Positions 6,226 through 14,281 of a DNA stretch of 64,000 nucleotides are shown here, in pieces; the stretch's first letter is position 1, and the number at the start of each line of letters is the position of its first letter. The position numbers and the translations under genes were made by a program. Origin of the DNA: a virus. The notes under the pieces were generated by a model that was not told the origin of the DNA, did no database searches, and saw only the letters and a program-made list of their open reading frames with translations. The stretch spans positions 1-64,000 of the IMG/VR virus record IMGVR_UViG_3300043395_000996. One strand, written 5' to 3'.

Positions 6226-6954
6226 TTATTTTTTCAAAGCGTTCTTAACCAATGCGGTTGCTGCTTGTTTTACTTTATGGTCATCATCATATCTTAATGC
6301 TGATTTAACCTTAATCATTTTACCCGTATCAGGGTTCTTAACCATTTTGTCCAAAATTCCTTTAGGTAATAGTGATTTCAATTTCATATCACTATCATTT
6401 GATTTTGGTTCTACCTTATATGGTTCATCAGCTTTAGGTTCATCTTGTGGTTCAAATGTAAATACCTTACCACCTTTCATTTTAGAATAACCTTGTGCTA
6501 TTTTGCCAGGTGCGAACTTACCAATGTTAAATGCTTCGCCTGATTTAGAATCAATAAAGGTTGCTTCACCTTTTGCTTTAGTTGCTTCATCTGCAAACAA
6601 AACACTATCTTGCTGATACTTCTTACCCAAAGCCTGAATATGTTCTTTCGATATGTTTGGTATAAACAAAGATTTCTCTTCGGTTGGTACTTTCATATCA
6701 TCTGGACAATCTTTATATTCCGTATTTGGTTTTCTACATTCCTGCCACATACCATCAACATGAACAAATCCATAACCCATTTTACGCAAATCTGCTTCTA
6801 ATTGTTTATTTCTTTGTTTGTTTTCAGCTGATGTTAATTCGCCTCTACTTGCAGTTACTACTCCCCAATTTTTGATTTTAGGTTGTGAAACAACGTGTTG
6901 ATAAATTCTACCAATCGATGCTTCATCTAAATCGTATCTACCTGCCTTTATCAT
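6226..6954 (-). CDS. DUF3293-like protein with C-terminal shared module
   Basis: 242 residues. Residues 30-110 (GVVTASRGE, ENKQRNKQLEADLRKMGYG, then SLFIPNI) resemble DUF3293, a domain of unknown function common in phages. A linker leads to a C-terminal 50-residue module (KSLLPKG...NPDTGKMIKVKSAL) found again at the C-terminus of the HAD protein at 43752. The start ATG overlaps the previous gene's stop by 4 nt, so it is translationally coupled to the P-loop kinase. Confidence 0.6.
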   Translation of the reverse strand: MIKAGRYDLDEASIGRIYQHVVSQPKIKNWGVVTASRGELTSAENKQRNKQLEADLRKMGYGFVHVDGMWQECRKPNTEYKDCPDDMKVPTEEKSLFIPNISKEHIQALGKKYQQDSVLFADEATKAKGEATFIDSKSGEAFNIGKFAPGKIAQGYSKMKGGKVFTFEPQDEPKADEPYKVEPKSNDSDMKLKSLLPKGILDKMVKNPDTGKMIKVKSALRYDDDHKVKQAATALVKNALKK

Positions 6955-7706
6955 TTCTTAATTAAATTTTTATTTTTTAAAATACTTTGAGTTGCTACCC
7001 AACTTTTACCAATTGCATTATTAATAGGTTCTTTGATAAATCTATTAACTGCTTTTTCTATATCAGATGTTATATTGTTACCTGATTTTGTATTATCAAT
7101 AATACGGAAATTTCCACCAAATACACTTTGGAATGCTCCTAAATTATGCTGACATTCTTTCCAAATTTCACTAACCAATGTTTCCGGCAAACTTCTACTT
7201 CTCATTTTGTTTCTCTCTTGAGCAACTTCTAAAGAAGTATTTACAAATACCATATAACAATCATATCCTAATGATTCAGCTCTTTGCTTCTGTCTTTTAA
7301 TTTTATCAACATCATCACCCGTACCATCTATAATCATACCCAATCTACCTTCTTCATAAAAAGATTTGATTGATTGAGTGATTCCTTTACCGATTTCTCT
7401 CGGGCCAGATGAAGATTTAGTAATGAAATCCCAAAGTTCAGGTTGTTCTTTTTCAATTTTAGCCAAATCCTTTGGGTCTATACCATTCTTTTTTAATTGT
7501 GCTTCAAATGCCGTGTCCGAATTTACACTTTTTAAGCCAGATGCAGATACTGATGTTAATCCTTTACCTATACCAAATAAATCACCAGCTACTTTGGATT
7601 TACCACTACCAGGTCCTCCTGCTAAAAATATACATTTTAGGATACCGGGGTCATATACTCCTTCGTTTAATACAGGCGGATTTAATAGGTCTTTTAACTT
7701 AATCAT
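6951..7706 (-). CDS. zeta-toxin/polynucleotide-kinase-like P-loop protein
   Basis: 251 residues. Walker A GGPGSGKSKVAG sits at residues 30-41, and GMIIDGTGDD around residue 120 resembles the Walker B/acceptor region of zeta-toxin-type kinases; an Arg-rich lid follows. The N-terminus is MIKLKDLLN with a VLNE/G site near residue 15, a pattern shared with four other proteins here. It could phosphorylate nucleic acid ends or small molecules; substrate unknown. Confidence 0.55.
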   Translation of the reverse strand: MIKLKDLLNPPVLNEGVYDPGILKCIFLAGGPGSGKSKVAGDLFGIGKGLTSVSASGLKSVNSDTAFEAQLKKNGIDPKDLAKIEKEQPELWDFITKSSSGPREIGKGITQSIKSFYEEGRLGMIIDGTGDDVDKIKRQKQRAESLGYDCYMVFVNTSLEVAQERNKMRSRSLPETLVSEIWKECQHNLGAFQSVFGGNFRIIDNTKSGNNITSDIEKAVNRFIKEPINNAIGKSWVATQSILKNKNLIKK

Positions 7707-8098
7707 TATCTTACATCAAATTTTTCTATAATTGCAATTGCTGCATCAATATGTTTAACTGCTTCTTTACTATAAGGTGCAATGTTATGTCTAGCTTCTT
7801 TCAATCTATCTAAAGAAGTTTCTCTAGTCATATTATGCATTGTTGCTTCATGCACAACACCCTCTTTAAATCTTAATTTACTTAATGATTTAAGTGCATC
7901 ATTTAAATAAGTTTTATAATATTTTATAAGTTCTTCTTTTGTATCAAATGATATTTGCCCTTTACCTTTTTTTATATCATCTATCCAAAACGAATCAGAA
8001 TCTCTGTCAAAATCATAATATCCTATAAGGCTATTATTGTATCTTACTTGACCATTTTTTACAGTCCAATTCTCGTTTAATAAATCTTTTAGTTTCAT
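7706..8098 (-). CDS. hypothetical protein with KLKxLL N-terminus
   Basis: 130 residues starting MKLKDLLNEN. The middle is polar and charged, and the C-terminal 50 residues are helical. No family recognised. Shares the N-terminal peptide with neighbours on both sides and abuts the P-loop kinase gene by one base, so they form one operon with 8101-8424. Confidence 0.6.
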   Translation of the reverse strand: MKLKDLLNENWTVKNGQVRYNNSLIGYYDFDRDSDSFWIDDIKKGKGQISFDTKEELIKYYKTYLNDALKSLSKLRFKEGVVHEATMHNMTRETSLDRLKEARHNIAPYSKEAVKHIDAAIAIIEKFDVR

Positions 8099-8100
8099 TT

Positions 8101-8424
8101 CTATTGAATATATGCGTTTAATTCATAGGAATTTTTCATCCCATAAACTTGAATGTGAAGTTGTTTTCTCTGAACTTTACCATCTTTAGATAGTTCAATA
8201 CTAAATCTATTAGTCTTACCTTCCGATGGTTTACGAGGTCCCATTCCAATCTTTGTAAACGCATCATCATCGTTTATCTCATAACCTTGCTTTTCTGCAT
8301 ACTCTCTTGCAGCATTTATAGCAGATGTATATGATTTATGATAAGTTTCGTAATTTGATTTTGCTTCTTTCAAAGATGATTTAATCTTCTTTGAATTTGC
8401 TATAATCGATTTTAATGTTATCAT
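8101..8424 (-). CDS. conserved phage hypothetical protein
   Basis: 107 residues. The sequence around AREYAEKQGYEINDDDAF and the end HIQVYGMKNSYELNAYIQ looks like a small protein seen in many T4-like marine phages; function unknown. N-terminus MITLKSII with an LKE/A site at residues 18-21. Preceded by a TATAnTTATA box at 8441. Confidence 0.6.
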   Translation of the reverse strand: MITLKSIIANSKKIKSSLKEAKSNYETYHKSYTSAINAAREYAEKQGYEINDDDAFTKIGMGPRKPSEGKTNRFSIELSKDGKVQRKQLHIQVYGMKNSYELNAYIQ

Positions 8425-8440
8425 TTGATTCGAAGTTTCT

Positions 8441-8450
8441 TATAAATATA
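8441..8450 (-). promoter_or_regulatory. TATAnTTATA promoter-like box
   Basis: Minus-strand TATATTTATA, 17 nt before the start of the 8101-8424 gene, at the head of the four-gene KLKxLL operon. No TTG box 17 nt upstream. Confidence 0.45.
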
Positions 8451-8458
8451 GAATAATA

Positions 8459-8833
8459 TTATAATCCAACAGAAGCCCATTCTAAATTAGCAAATCCACT
8501 ATCTCTTAAAACAGGTACTGCCAATGCTCTATCTCTATTTGGGTCTTTAGAAGAGTTGTTGTTAATTAAGATTCTTTCCTCTCTACCAATACCCATTACC
8601 ATTTGATGAAATTGAAATCCAGCGTTTCCCAATTGTCTAACAGTCAATCCTCTCAATGCTTCGGGTCTCGCAGTAGTGATTACAATATGATGTCCGGCTT
8701 CAATCCACTCTCTGAATTTCTCTCTAGCACCAGGCAATACTTCAAAATTGTTTTCGTTTAATTCATTAAAATCGACTTGCTTTAAAATAGTCCCGTCGAT
8801 ATCACAAAAAATAGTTTTTACATTTTTATTCAT
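8459..8833 (-). CDS. HAD-superfamily phosphatase
   Basis: 124 residues. Motif I FCDIDGTI at residues 9-16 gives the nucleophile Asp and the +2 Asp; motif II is VITTAR near residue 51. The C-terminal acidic motif is weak and the protein lacks a cap, so it is a minimal HAD fold. Sugar-phosphate or nucleotide phosphatase activity is possible. Expressed from the promoter at 8856. Confidence 0.7.
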   Translation of the reverse strand: MNKNVKTIFCDIDGTILKQVDFNELNENNFEVLPGAREKFREWIEAGHHIVITTARPEALRGLTVRQLGNAGFQFHQMVMGIGREERILINNNSSKDPNRDRALAVPVLRDSGFANLEWASVGL

Positions 8834-8855
8834 AACTCATCTTTCTTATTGACAA

Positions 8856-8886
8856 CAAATATACAAAAAAATAGTATATAAGTCAA
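8856..8886 (-). promoter_or_regulatory. promoter, TTGACT-N17-TATATTTG
   Basis: Perfect example of the main promoter class, 22 nt upstream of the HAD phosphatase start. The -35 is preceded by AAAAGC, as at 12228, 13020 and 60752. Confidence 0.8.
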
Positions 8887-8893
8887 GCTTTTA

Positions 8894-9016
8894 TTAATAT
8901 TTTTTTAGTTCTTTTAAAAATAATATACCCATTACCCCCAATAGAGATAATAGGCATATTAAGTGGAATATATCAACTGCTACAGTCATATAATCCCAAA
9001 AATCATATACTGGCAT
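8894..9016 (-). CDS. small membrane protein (40 aa)
   Basis: A 40-residue ORF, MPVYDFWDYMTVAVD, with one hydrophobic span (IFHLICLLSLLGVMGILF) and a basic tail KELKKY. Its ATG overlaps the preceding gene's TAA as TAATG, strong sign of translational coupling. Function unknown; topology suggests an inner-membrane micropeptide. Confidence 0.6.
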   Translation of the reverse strand: MPVYDFWDYMTVAVDIFHLICLLSLLGVMGILFLKELKKY

Positions 9017-9474
9017 TACCAAGAAGAAGAATATTCAAAGCTATCCGCAGATTTGTCTGATAAACAATCTTCAATAATAGCAATAGTATTATCGATATCT
9101 TTGAAATACCACTCATCGTAATCCGTTCCTCCGAAGAAGAAACCACTAGCCGATGGTAACAATTCTTCAGCCAAAGAATTATCTTCTTTAACTTTCTTAC
9201 ATACCTCCAATAGAGTTTCCAATGTTTCTCTACTTACCCAATATGAACCACAATCATCCGTTCCACGTTGTACATTTTCAACAAACCAGCGATGGATTTG
9301 ATTAGCTTTACGCCAATAACCAACCTCTTCAACTACATAAGTAATTCTTTCTGGCTTAATATACTTATCAATCTCACCACCCGTTTTAACGGTCACTTCA
9401 TTAACAAATTCCGGCTTATAAAAATCGCCTTGTCTAATGTAGTTCTTTTTGTACAAATACATGTCTAATCCCAT
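9016..9474 (-). CDS. conserved hypothetical, MGLDMYL family
   Basis: 152 residues. The start MGLDMYLYKK and the central GYWRKANQIHRWFV plus DDCGSYWVS belong to a family common in phages and some bacteria, with no assigned function. Acidic overall. Last-but-one gene of an operon running from about 10354. Confidence 0.65.
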   Translation of the reverse strand: MGLDMYLYKKNYIRQGDFYKPEFVNEVTVKTGGEIDKYIKPERITYVVEEVGYWRKANQIHRWFVENVQRGTDDCGSYWVSRETLETLLEVCKKVKEDNSLAEELLPSASGFFFGGTDYDEWYFKDIDNTIAIIEDCLSDKSADSFEYSSSW

Positions 9475-9495
9475 AATTTTAAATTTTAAAGTTTA

Positions 9496-9774
9496 TTAAT
9501 TTAATCTATAATCCAATTGTTCAGCGTAACATTGTTTGTTACAAACTGCTAATAATTTTAAATACTGAATACATTGTCCATCTGCTCTGGTTGCTGCCGC
9601 ATATAAATCGTTAGCCACAACTGATTGAACAAAACTACCACCTTCATATGAACTCTTATCACGAGTACACATAATTGAAACCATAATATCCAAAATGTGG
9701 TCACTTACATTTTCATAACCCCATTCTTTAGCGAATAACACCGCTCTTTTTCTACATTTTTCTCTGATATCCAT
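9496..9774 (-). CDS. hypothetical protein
   Basis: 92 residues with five Cys, helical, no recognised motif. Sits between two conserved phage genes with short spacers in the operon served by the promoter at 10378. Confidence 0.55.
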   Translation of the reverse strand: MDIREKCRKRAVLFAKEWGYENVSDHILDIMVSIMCTRDKSSYEGGSFVQSVVANDLYAAATRADGQCIQYLKLLAVCNKQCYAEQLDYRLN

Positions 9775-9775
9775 A

Positions 9776-10354
9776 TTAAACTAATTTTAATGCTTTCTCA
9801 ATATTTGATTCCGAATAACCATATCCTTTAGCCTTAACGATGGCGTTTTCCAAAGTAAGAGGACCGAACACATACTCACCAGCGATTAACCCTTTCAAAC
9901 ATTTAACTGCCGATGGCCAGCTTCCATGCGGAGCGTAGTTGTTACAATGAACATACTTAGCGTAAGATTCTAATTTAGTACCATTATCGGTTTCAAATGC
10001 ATCGCTGTATTCGTAGATATCATCATAACCATTGTATCTACCACCCGATAATGCATTAACGAAAGAGGAAATTGATTTCCATTCCGAAGTTTCATAACCT
10101 AAATCTGAACCATCAGGGTTACATACATAAACTGAAACTGAATTACCATTAGCGAAAGTTTCAGATGAAGCCCACACTAACAAATTAGGGAAGTTTTTCT
10201 TAACGAATTGTTTAGAAATAGAAGCAACTTCCTTACGTCCAATAGTGATGTAAGGAGTTTCTAAAGGTTTACCCCAATAATCGGTAGTTTTTAAACACTC
10301 CGATGGAACTTCACACGCTAATCCTTTGAAATTAAATTTGATTTTGTTTTTCAT
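9776..10354 (-). CDS. LPD29-like phage protein
   Basis: About 192 residues. ISKQFVKKNFPNLLVWASSE around residues 50-70 resembles the LPD29 domain of large polyvalent proteins in mobile elements. I chose the second ATG (not the one 9 nt upstream) because AGTTATG precedes it, the context seen at nearly all starts in this stretch. First gene after the promoter at 10378. Function unknown; possibly an early anti-host protein. Confidence 0.5.
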   Translation of the reverse strand: MKNKIKFNFKGLACEVPSECLKTTDYWGKPLETPYITIGRKEVASISKQFVKKNFPNLLVWASSETFANGNSVSVYVCNPDGSDLGYETSEWKSISSFVNALSGGRYNGYDDIYEYSDAFETDNGTKLESYAKYVHCNNYAPHGSWPSAVKCLKGLIAGEYVFGPLTLENAIVKAKGYGYSESNIEKALKLV

Positions 10355-10377
10355 AACTCTCATTTTTTATTACATAG

Positions 10378-10408
10378 TAAATGTACGAAATTCTCCCGAT
10401 ATAGCAAA
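10378..10408 (-). promoter_or_regulatory. promoter, TTTGCT-N17-TACATTTA
   Basis: Same geometry as the main class, about 24 nt before the 9776-10354 gene. About 150 bases further upstream (10409-10563) hold no gene or other signal that I can see. Confidence 0.65.
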
Positions 10409-10563
10409 ATATTTTACCAATTATTTTTAATAAAAATTAAAATATTTTTAGATATTACCCACATTATAATACGTTTAAAACCCACAGAAACACCCCAAAT
10501 TTCCCCTCAATTACCCCAATAAGGTCACTAATCCACTCATTATATGGTAGCTTTTTATATACA

Positions 10564-10612
10564 AAACCCATTGAAAATCAATGAGTTATAACTAATTGAT
10601 AATCAACGGGTT
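10564..10612 (-). terminator. repeat-type terminator, copy A
   Basis: Inverted repeat unit at the end of the 10611-12204 operon: minus-strand AACCCGTTGA... pairing with TCAATGGGTT, plus a TTGATTATCAA core, then TTTT. Related units occur at 14238 and 16422. Confidence 0.6.
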
Positions 10613-10943
10613 ATGATTTAACCTTATTTATATGTTTACAATCTTTACCTCTACCCCAACCAAATGCCGGGCAACTACAACTCCATACCCCACCATTATT
10701 TATTACATTGTATTTATTACCTTTACTACCTTCAACTAAAAAAGTTTGTTTTTTTGGTAGTGATACTACTGATTTTTGTTTATTTATAAACTTATCTTTT
10801 ACCCACATTTTAGCCAACTCTTCCCAACTATATCTTCTATCAACTTTAACCCATCCTAATTTTGAATCGGTAGTTGCTATATACCATTGACCATCTACTA
10901 CTGATTGAATACATACAGGTGGTAATAATGAATTAATAATCAT
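10611..10943 (-). CDS. SWIM zinc-finger protein
   Basis: 110 residues. The C-terminal 30 residues hold the SWIM pattern C-x-C-x(n)-C-x-H as WSCSCPAFGWGRGKDCKHI. SWIM fingers bind DNA or proteins. I start at the ATG one base after the upstream stop (the longer frame would overlap 17 nt). No partner helicase nearby. Confidence 0.7.
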   Translation of the reverse strand: MIINSLLPPVCIQSVVDGQWYIATTDSKLGWVKVDRRYSWEELAKMWVKDKFINKQKSVVSLPKKQTFLVEGSKGNKYNVINNGGVWSCSCPAFGWGRGKDCKHINKVKS

Positions 10944-10944
10944 A

Positions 10945-11493
10945 TTATAAGTTTTTAACAAATTTTACAAAATTTTCTAAATTGGTTCTATTGATTGGTT
11001 TATAAAACTCATCTCTCCAAATTGGCTTTTTTGGGCTTCTCTTACCATCACACAGATAAAAAATGTTATCAATATTACCTTCATCCATATAATAGTTATA
11101 TGCGGTTTCACCAACTGCATCTTCTAATGCCAGAACAAAGGTTTTGGGTTTTTCTTTTATTCCTCGTTTGATTCTACCAAAGTCAGAACTTGCTCTCTCC
11201 ATAAAACATCTATCTAAATATGCCTTACATTCACCCAAACCCTTCAATCCATCGGCATATAAATGTCTATCGACCTGAAACTTTAGAATGTATCCGTTTT
11301 TAGATTTAGATTCCACAAAATCATTCTTTTTGGATTCTCCGCCACGTTCGGTTGTCCAAATTAAATCCAATAGTAATTCTACCGAATCTTTCATTGTAGA
11401 ACGAACCATTCCCATCTCTCCTTTCTTACCCCACTTATTAGCTTCTGATAACTTTGATTCAAAAAAATCTATGTAAGTTTGTATGTTATTCAT
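10945..11493 (-). CDS. hypothetical, possible restriction-endonuclease fold
   Basis: 182 residues. GGESKKNDFVESKSKNGY near residues 52-69 has the D...ESK arrangement of PD-(D/E)XK nucleases, followed by FQVDRHLYADGLKGLGECK. The resemblance is to type II restriction enzymes at the level of motif only. If it is a nuclease it may attack host DNA early. Low certainty on function. Confidence 0.4.
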   Translation of the reverse strand: MNNIQTYIDFFESKLSEANKWGKKGEMGMVRSTMKDSVELLLDLIWTTERGGESKKNDFVESKSKNGYILKFQVDRHLYADGLKGLGECKAYLDRCFMERASSDFGRIKRGIKEKPKTFVLALEDAVGETAYNYYMDEGNIDNIFYLCDGKRSPKKPIWRDEFYKPINRTNLENFVKFVKNL

Positions 11494-11494
11494 A

Positions 11495-11707
11495 TTATCT
11501 ATATAATGTTACGAAATGTCCAAAATGCTTATCAAAAGTATTTACTAAATGCTCATAATCCTTCTCTTTCATTTCTTCACACACTTTTTCAGAATTCAAT
11601 CCTAATTGTCGTGCTAACTTAACAGCTGTTCCTAATAAGAAAAATGCGTTACCCTGCGGACCTGTTAAATCAATTTCAATGCCTGTTTGTTTTTTACTCT
11701 TTATCAT
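11495..11707 (-). CDS. conserved small phage protein
   Basis: 70 residues; IDLTGPQGNAFFLLGTA and DYEHLVNTFDKHFG are typical of a small family widespread in T4-like phages and unknown in function. One base separates it from the next gene. Confidence 0.6.
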   Translation of the reverse strand: MIKSKKQTGIEIDLTGPQGNAFFLLGTAVKLARQLGLNSEKVCEEMKEKDYEHLVNTFDKHFGHFVTLYR

Positions 11708-11724
11708 ATTTTAAATTTTAAATT

Positions 11725-11958
11725 TTACCAACACATCATATTACCTACCAAATCCCAACTTTTAGCTTCGCTAGCAGTTGCTTTGTGGAGTGTATTATAA
11801 TCCACTTCCAAACTGAATTTACGTTTTACTTCCGCTTTGAACTCTTTAAGGTTCTTAGCCCAAATTTGGTTAAACCCACCACCTACCCAATTGAATTGGT
11901 AGCGATATTCACCTTTTGAATTTTTTAACAATTTCTCTCTTTTAATTGATGCTCTCAT
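11725..11958 (-). CDS. hypothetical protein
   Basis: 77 residues, basic N-terminus (MRASIKREKLLKN), Trp-rich. No family recognised. Part of the operon from the promoter at 12228. Confidence 0.55.
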   Translation of the reverse strand: MRASIKREKLLKNSKGEYRYQFNWVGGGFNQIWAKNLKEFKAEVKRKFSLEVDYNTLHKATASEAKSWDLVGNMMCW

Positions 11959-11976
11959 AGTTTTATATTTTAAATT

Positions 11977-12204
11977 TTAAGAATTTAACCATTGTTCGTA
12001 AATGTAATCATAATCGTGACCGGTGATTTCGGAGAATTTCTCAAATACCCTCTCTCTCACTATACTGTCATATACACCCAAATACTCATAAATTAAACCA
12101 CTACGAATGATTACCCATAAGTCAGTAAAATTGGCTTTAGGATTAATTTCAACACCCAAATCATCGGTTGGGTAGGCCTCACAATAAAATTCTTTGATAT
12201 TCAT
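11977..12204 (-). CDS. hypothetical protein
   Basis: 75 residues, MNIKEFYCEAYPTDDLG, acidic. Start placed at the second ATG in ATGAGAGTTATG, since AGTTATG is the local start context. First gene behind the promoter at 12228. Confidence 0.55.
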   Translation of the reverse strand: MNIKEFYCEAYPTDDLGVEINPKANFTDLWVIIRSGLIYEYLGVYDSIVRERVFEKFSEITGHDYDYIYEQWLNS

Positions 12205-12227
12205 AACTCTCATTTTTGATTACAGAA

Positions 12228-12258
12228 TAAAGGTACGCAATTTGGAGCAAAAAGTCAA
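12228..12258 (-). promoter_or_regulatory. promoter, TTGACT-N17-TACCTTTA
   Basis: Identical -35 and upstream AAAAAGC to the promoters at 8856 and 13020. Confidence 0.75.
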
Positions 12259-12276
12259 GCTTTTTCTTAATTATTT

Positions 12277-12657
12277 TTACACCATTGGAAATCCAGCTGC
12301 CGAATTTGTTGTTGAAGGTAATTTGGGAGCCCAACCTCGTGAATGCCCACTAAAATGTTTTCTACCATATGCAGACATCTTAACCGGATTAGTACTGATT
12401 GAGTCCCACGAACTTTCCCACTTATCTGGCATAATAGCATCTTCGATTAAAACAAACGTACCACCATCGGTTTTAGTACCCACCTTCTCAACATTCTTAA
12501 CCTTAAATTTACGGAATGTATTTTTACGATTAATCTTATCTACTTCGATAAACAATATTGAGCGAGAATTTGCTTTACAAACTTTAAGATTTTTAGAAGC
12601 AACTTTACCATTTTTTGAAACAATCACTTCAACGATTTTACCAATTAGATTTTCCAT
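12277..12657 (-). CDS. hypothetical protein
   Basis: 126 residues, N-terminal half basic and beta-rich (KIVEVIVSKNGKVASKNLKV), resembling a small SH3-like or RNA-binding barrel but without a diagnostic motif. Pairs in an operon with the next gene, which has a similar opening. Confidence 0.5.
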   Translation of the reverse strand: MENLIGKIVEVIVSKNGKVASKNLKVCKANSRSILFIEVDKINRKNTFRKFKVKNVEKVGTKTDGGTFVLIEDAIMPDKWESSWDSISTNPVKMSAYGRKHFSGHSRGWAPKLPSTTNSAAGFPMV

Positions 12658-12672
12658 ATTTTTATGTTTATA

Positions 12673-12912
12673 TTAGAAATAATAAGCGTTCCAAATACGA
12701 GATATCGGAGCCTCATATCGATGTCCGGCAGTATAATTTTGAGAAGCTGCCCAGCTTCCCACATAAGGAGATTCTACCACCTCCATAATACATACTCCAC
12801 CATTTCGGGTCTCATCTATGGCGATTAATTTTGCTCGTAAGGTTGGGGAAAGATTTTCCGAAACACTCTTACCAATTACTGCTCTTAATTCTGTGATTTT
12901 GATATTTTCCAT
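12673..12912 (-). CDS. hypothetical protein
   Basis: 79 residues, MENIKITELRAVIGKSVSE. The C-terminal YEAPISRIWNAYYF parallels the end of the neighbour only weakly. AGTTATG start context. No family recognised. Confidence 0.5.
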   Translation of the reverse strand: MENIKITELRAVIGKSVSENLSPTLRAKLIAIDETRNGGVCIMEVVESPYVGSWAASQNYTAGHRYEAPISRIWNAYYF

Positions 12913-12924
12913 AACTCTTATATT

Positions 12925-12999
12925 TTAGTAACCTAACATTTTTAAAATTCTGAATCCGATAAAAACTAAATCGTTAAACTGATAAATTATTGATTTCAT
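12925..12999 (-). CDS. possible micropeptide (24 aa)
   Basis: MKSIIYQFNDLVFIGFRILKM and three more residues, a hydrophobic 24-mer in the leader between the promoter at 13020 and the 12673-12912 gene. Could be a leader peptide; no other support. Confidence 0.25.
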   Translation of the reverse strand: MKSIIYQFNDLVFIGFRILKMLGY

Positions 13000-13019
13000 A
13001 TGTCTCACTCAATTACCCT

Positions 13020-13050
13020 GCAATATACGAAAAAATACAATACAAGTCAA
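13020..13050 (-). promoter_or_regulatory. promoter, TTGACT-N17-TATATTGC
   Basis: Same -35, spacer length and AAAAAGC upstream as the sites at 8856 and 12228; drives 12277-12912. Confidence 0.7.
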
Positions 13051-13058
13051 GCTTTTTC

Positions 13059-13358
13059 TTAAATATTTTTTACATAAATTGGTTTACCATCCCATTGATT
13101 ACCATTCAAATACCAATTATAATTTTTTTGGTAAATACCAACACCAGGCAATCCATTTAATCGTTCTTTTGTGGTTTTACTAAACCAACCGGCATTACTA
13201 ATCCACATCTTACCATCGGATTCTAAAGCGGCGATTTTATTACCATGCAATTTTAAATAATAGATACTACCTTCTCTACTTACTTCCATATTTGATTTTT
13301 TAAATGGAACGCCATCTAAAAAATTTCTAACTGATTCAATTGTGATTTTCTTACTCAT
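13059..13358 (-). CDS. conserved phage hypothetical protein
   Basis: 99 residues; FLDGVPFKKSNMEV, YLKLHGNKIA, ISNAGWFSKTTKERLNGLPG and LNGNQWDG are the hallmarks of a small family common in phages of many hosts, with unknown role. Start follows AGTTATG. Confidence 0.65.
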   Translation of the reverse strand: MSKKITIESVRNFLDGVPFKKSNMEVSREGSIYYLKLHGNKIAALESDGKMWISNAGWFSKTTKERLNGLPGVGIYQKNYNWYLNGNQWDGKPIYVKNI

Positions 13359-13377
13359 AACTAATTGTTTTTAATGA

Positions 13378-13725
13378 TTAAAGATACGATGGTCCGTGAA
13401 CTCCATATTTAGCACTACCATCGATGATATTACCTCTACTATGTTTTGCCGGAGCTTTCCACGTTGCCGGTTTTAATAAGTCACCTTTCTTAATTGGTGC
13501 ACCTTTTAAATCACCATCAACTCTACTGATAAATCCCCAACACATTGTACCGTCCCATAAACGAATAAATTTATTACCAATTTCAATAGTCAATTCTTTG
13601 TATTGATTTGGCATATCAGCTTTAACATAATAATCTTTACGTTCACTATTTACCATATTAATCCAATTATTTACTATCGGATTTGATTCTAAATAATCTA
13701 ATGCTTTTTGATTTGTAGTTCTCAT
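13378..13725 (-). CDS. conserved phage hypothetical protein
   Basis: 115 residues; GDLLKPATWKAPAKHSRGNI near the C-terminus and the GPSYL end mark a family often next to the 13059-type gene in phages. Function unknown. Confidence 0.6.
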   Translation of the reverse strand: MRTTNQKALDYLESNPIVNNWINMVNSERKDYYVKADMPNQYKELTIEIGNKFIRLWDGTMCWGFISRVDGDLKGAPIKKGDLLKPATWKAPAKHSRGNIIDGSAKYGVHGPSYL

Positions 13726-13749
13726 AACTTATTTTTTAATGTTTGTGAA

Positions 13750-14109
13750 TTAAAGACCTTGCTCTCTTCGTAAATCGTATTCTTCTTTATCAATTTCTGA
13801 ATACTCTACCACTTTCAAATAAGGTTTAAAATCGGTTTGATAATAACCATTAAGGTTAGCCAAACGAATCATATTATCAATGAAAGATTTTCGAACATAA
13901 GTCATATCCGATGAACCAAAACCCTGGTCAGAAGGCCAATCTGAATAATCTTCAGCAACATCTTCTAAAGCGGAAAACACCGCATCTGAATAAGTGATAA
14001 CTCTATTAACATACTTACCATTTGTAGGGAAAGCATTTTTAATAATATCAAAACCTTCTACTAATTGAGAAGAAGCAAGAACCGAATTAAGATTGAAAGG
14101 TAAACTCAT
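13750..14109 (-). CDS. hypothetical protein
   Basis: 119 residues, acidic, helical, with ends EYDLRREQGL. First gene behind the promoter at 14151. No family recognised. Confidence 0.55.
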   Translation of the reverse strand: MSLPFNLNSVLASSQLVEGFDIIKNAFPTNGKYVNRVITYSDAVFSALEDVAEDYSDWPSDQGFGSSDMTYVRKSFIDNMIRLANLNGYYQTDFKPYLKVVEYSEIDKEEYDLRREQGL

Positions 14110-14150
14110 AACTTTATTTATTTAAGGTGATTAATAACTCATTTACTTTG

Positions 14151-14181
14151 TAAATATACAGAAAATACCCGAGTCCGCCAA
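14151..14181 (-). promoter_or_regulatory. promoter, TTGGCG-N17-TATATTTA
   Basis: Main-class geometry, about 42 nt upstream of the 13750-14109 gene, followed by conserved CAAAGTAAATGAG leader also seen below the promoter at 16303. Confidence 0.7.
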
Positions 14182-14237
14182 ATATTTTATCGATTATTTT
14201 TGGAAAATTCGAAAATTTTTGTAATATTTCATAACGT

Positions 14238-14276
14238 GTTGATAATCAGTATTTTATAAGTTATTGATAATCAATT
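14238..14276 (-). repeat. inverted-repeat unit, copy B
   Basis: Contains two TTGATnATCAA-type inverted repeats like those at 10564 and 16454, at the end of the operon 14282-16264. It lacks the GC-rich stem of the other copies, so termination would be weak. Confidence 0.5.
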
Positions 14277-14281
14277 AGTTA

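Noticed and set aside
12194-12676. 160-codon plus-strand ORF
   Set aside because: It is the complement of a conserved-context minus-strand gene and a promoter; no start signal and poor protein character.
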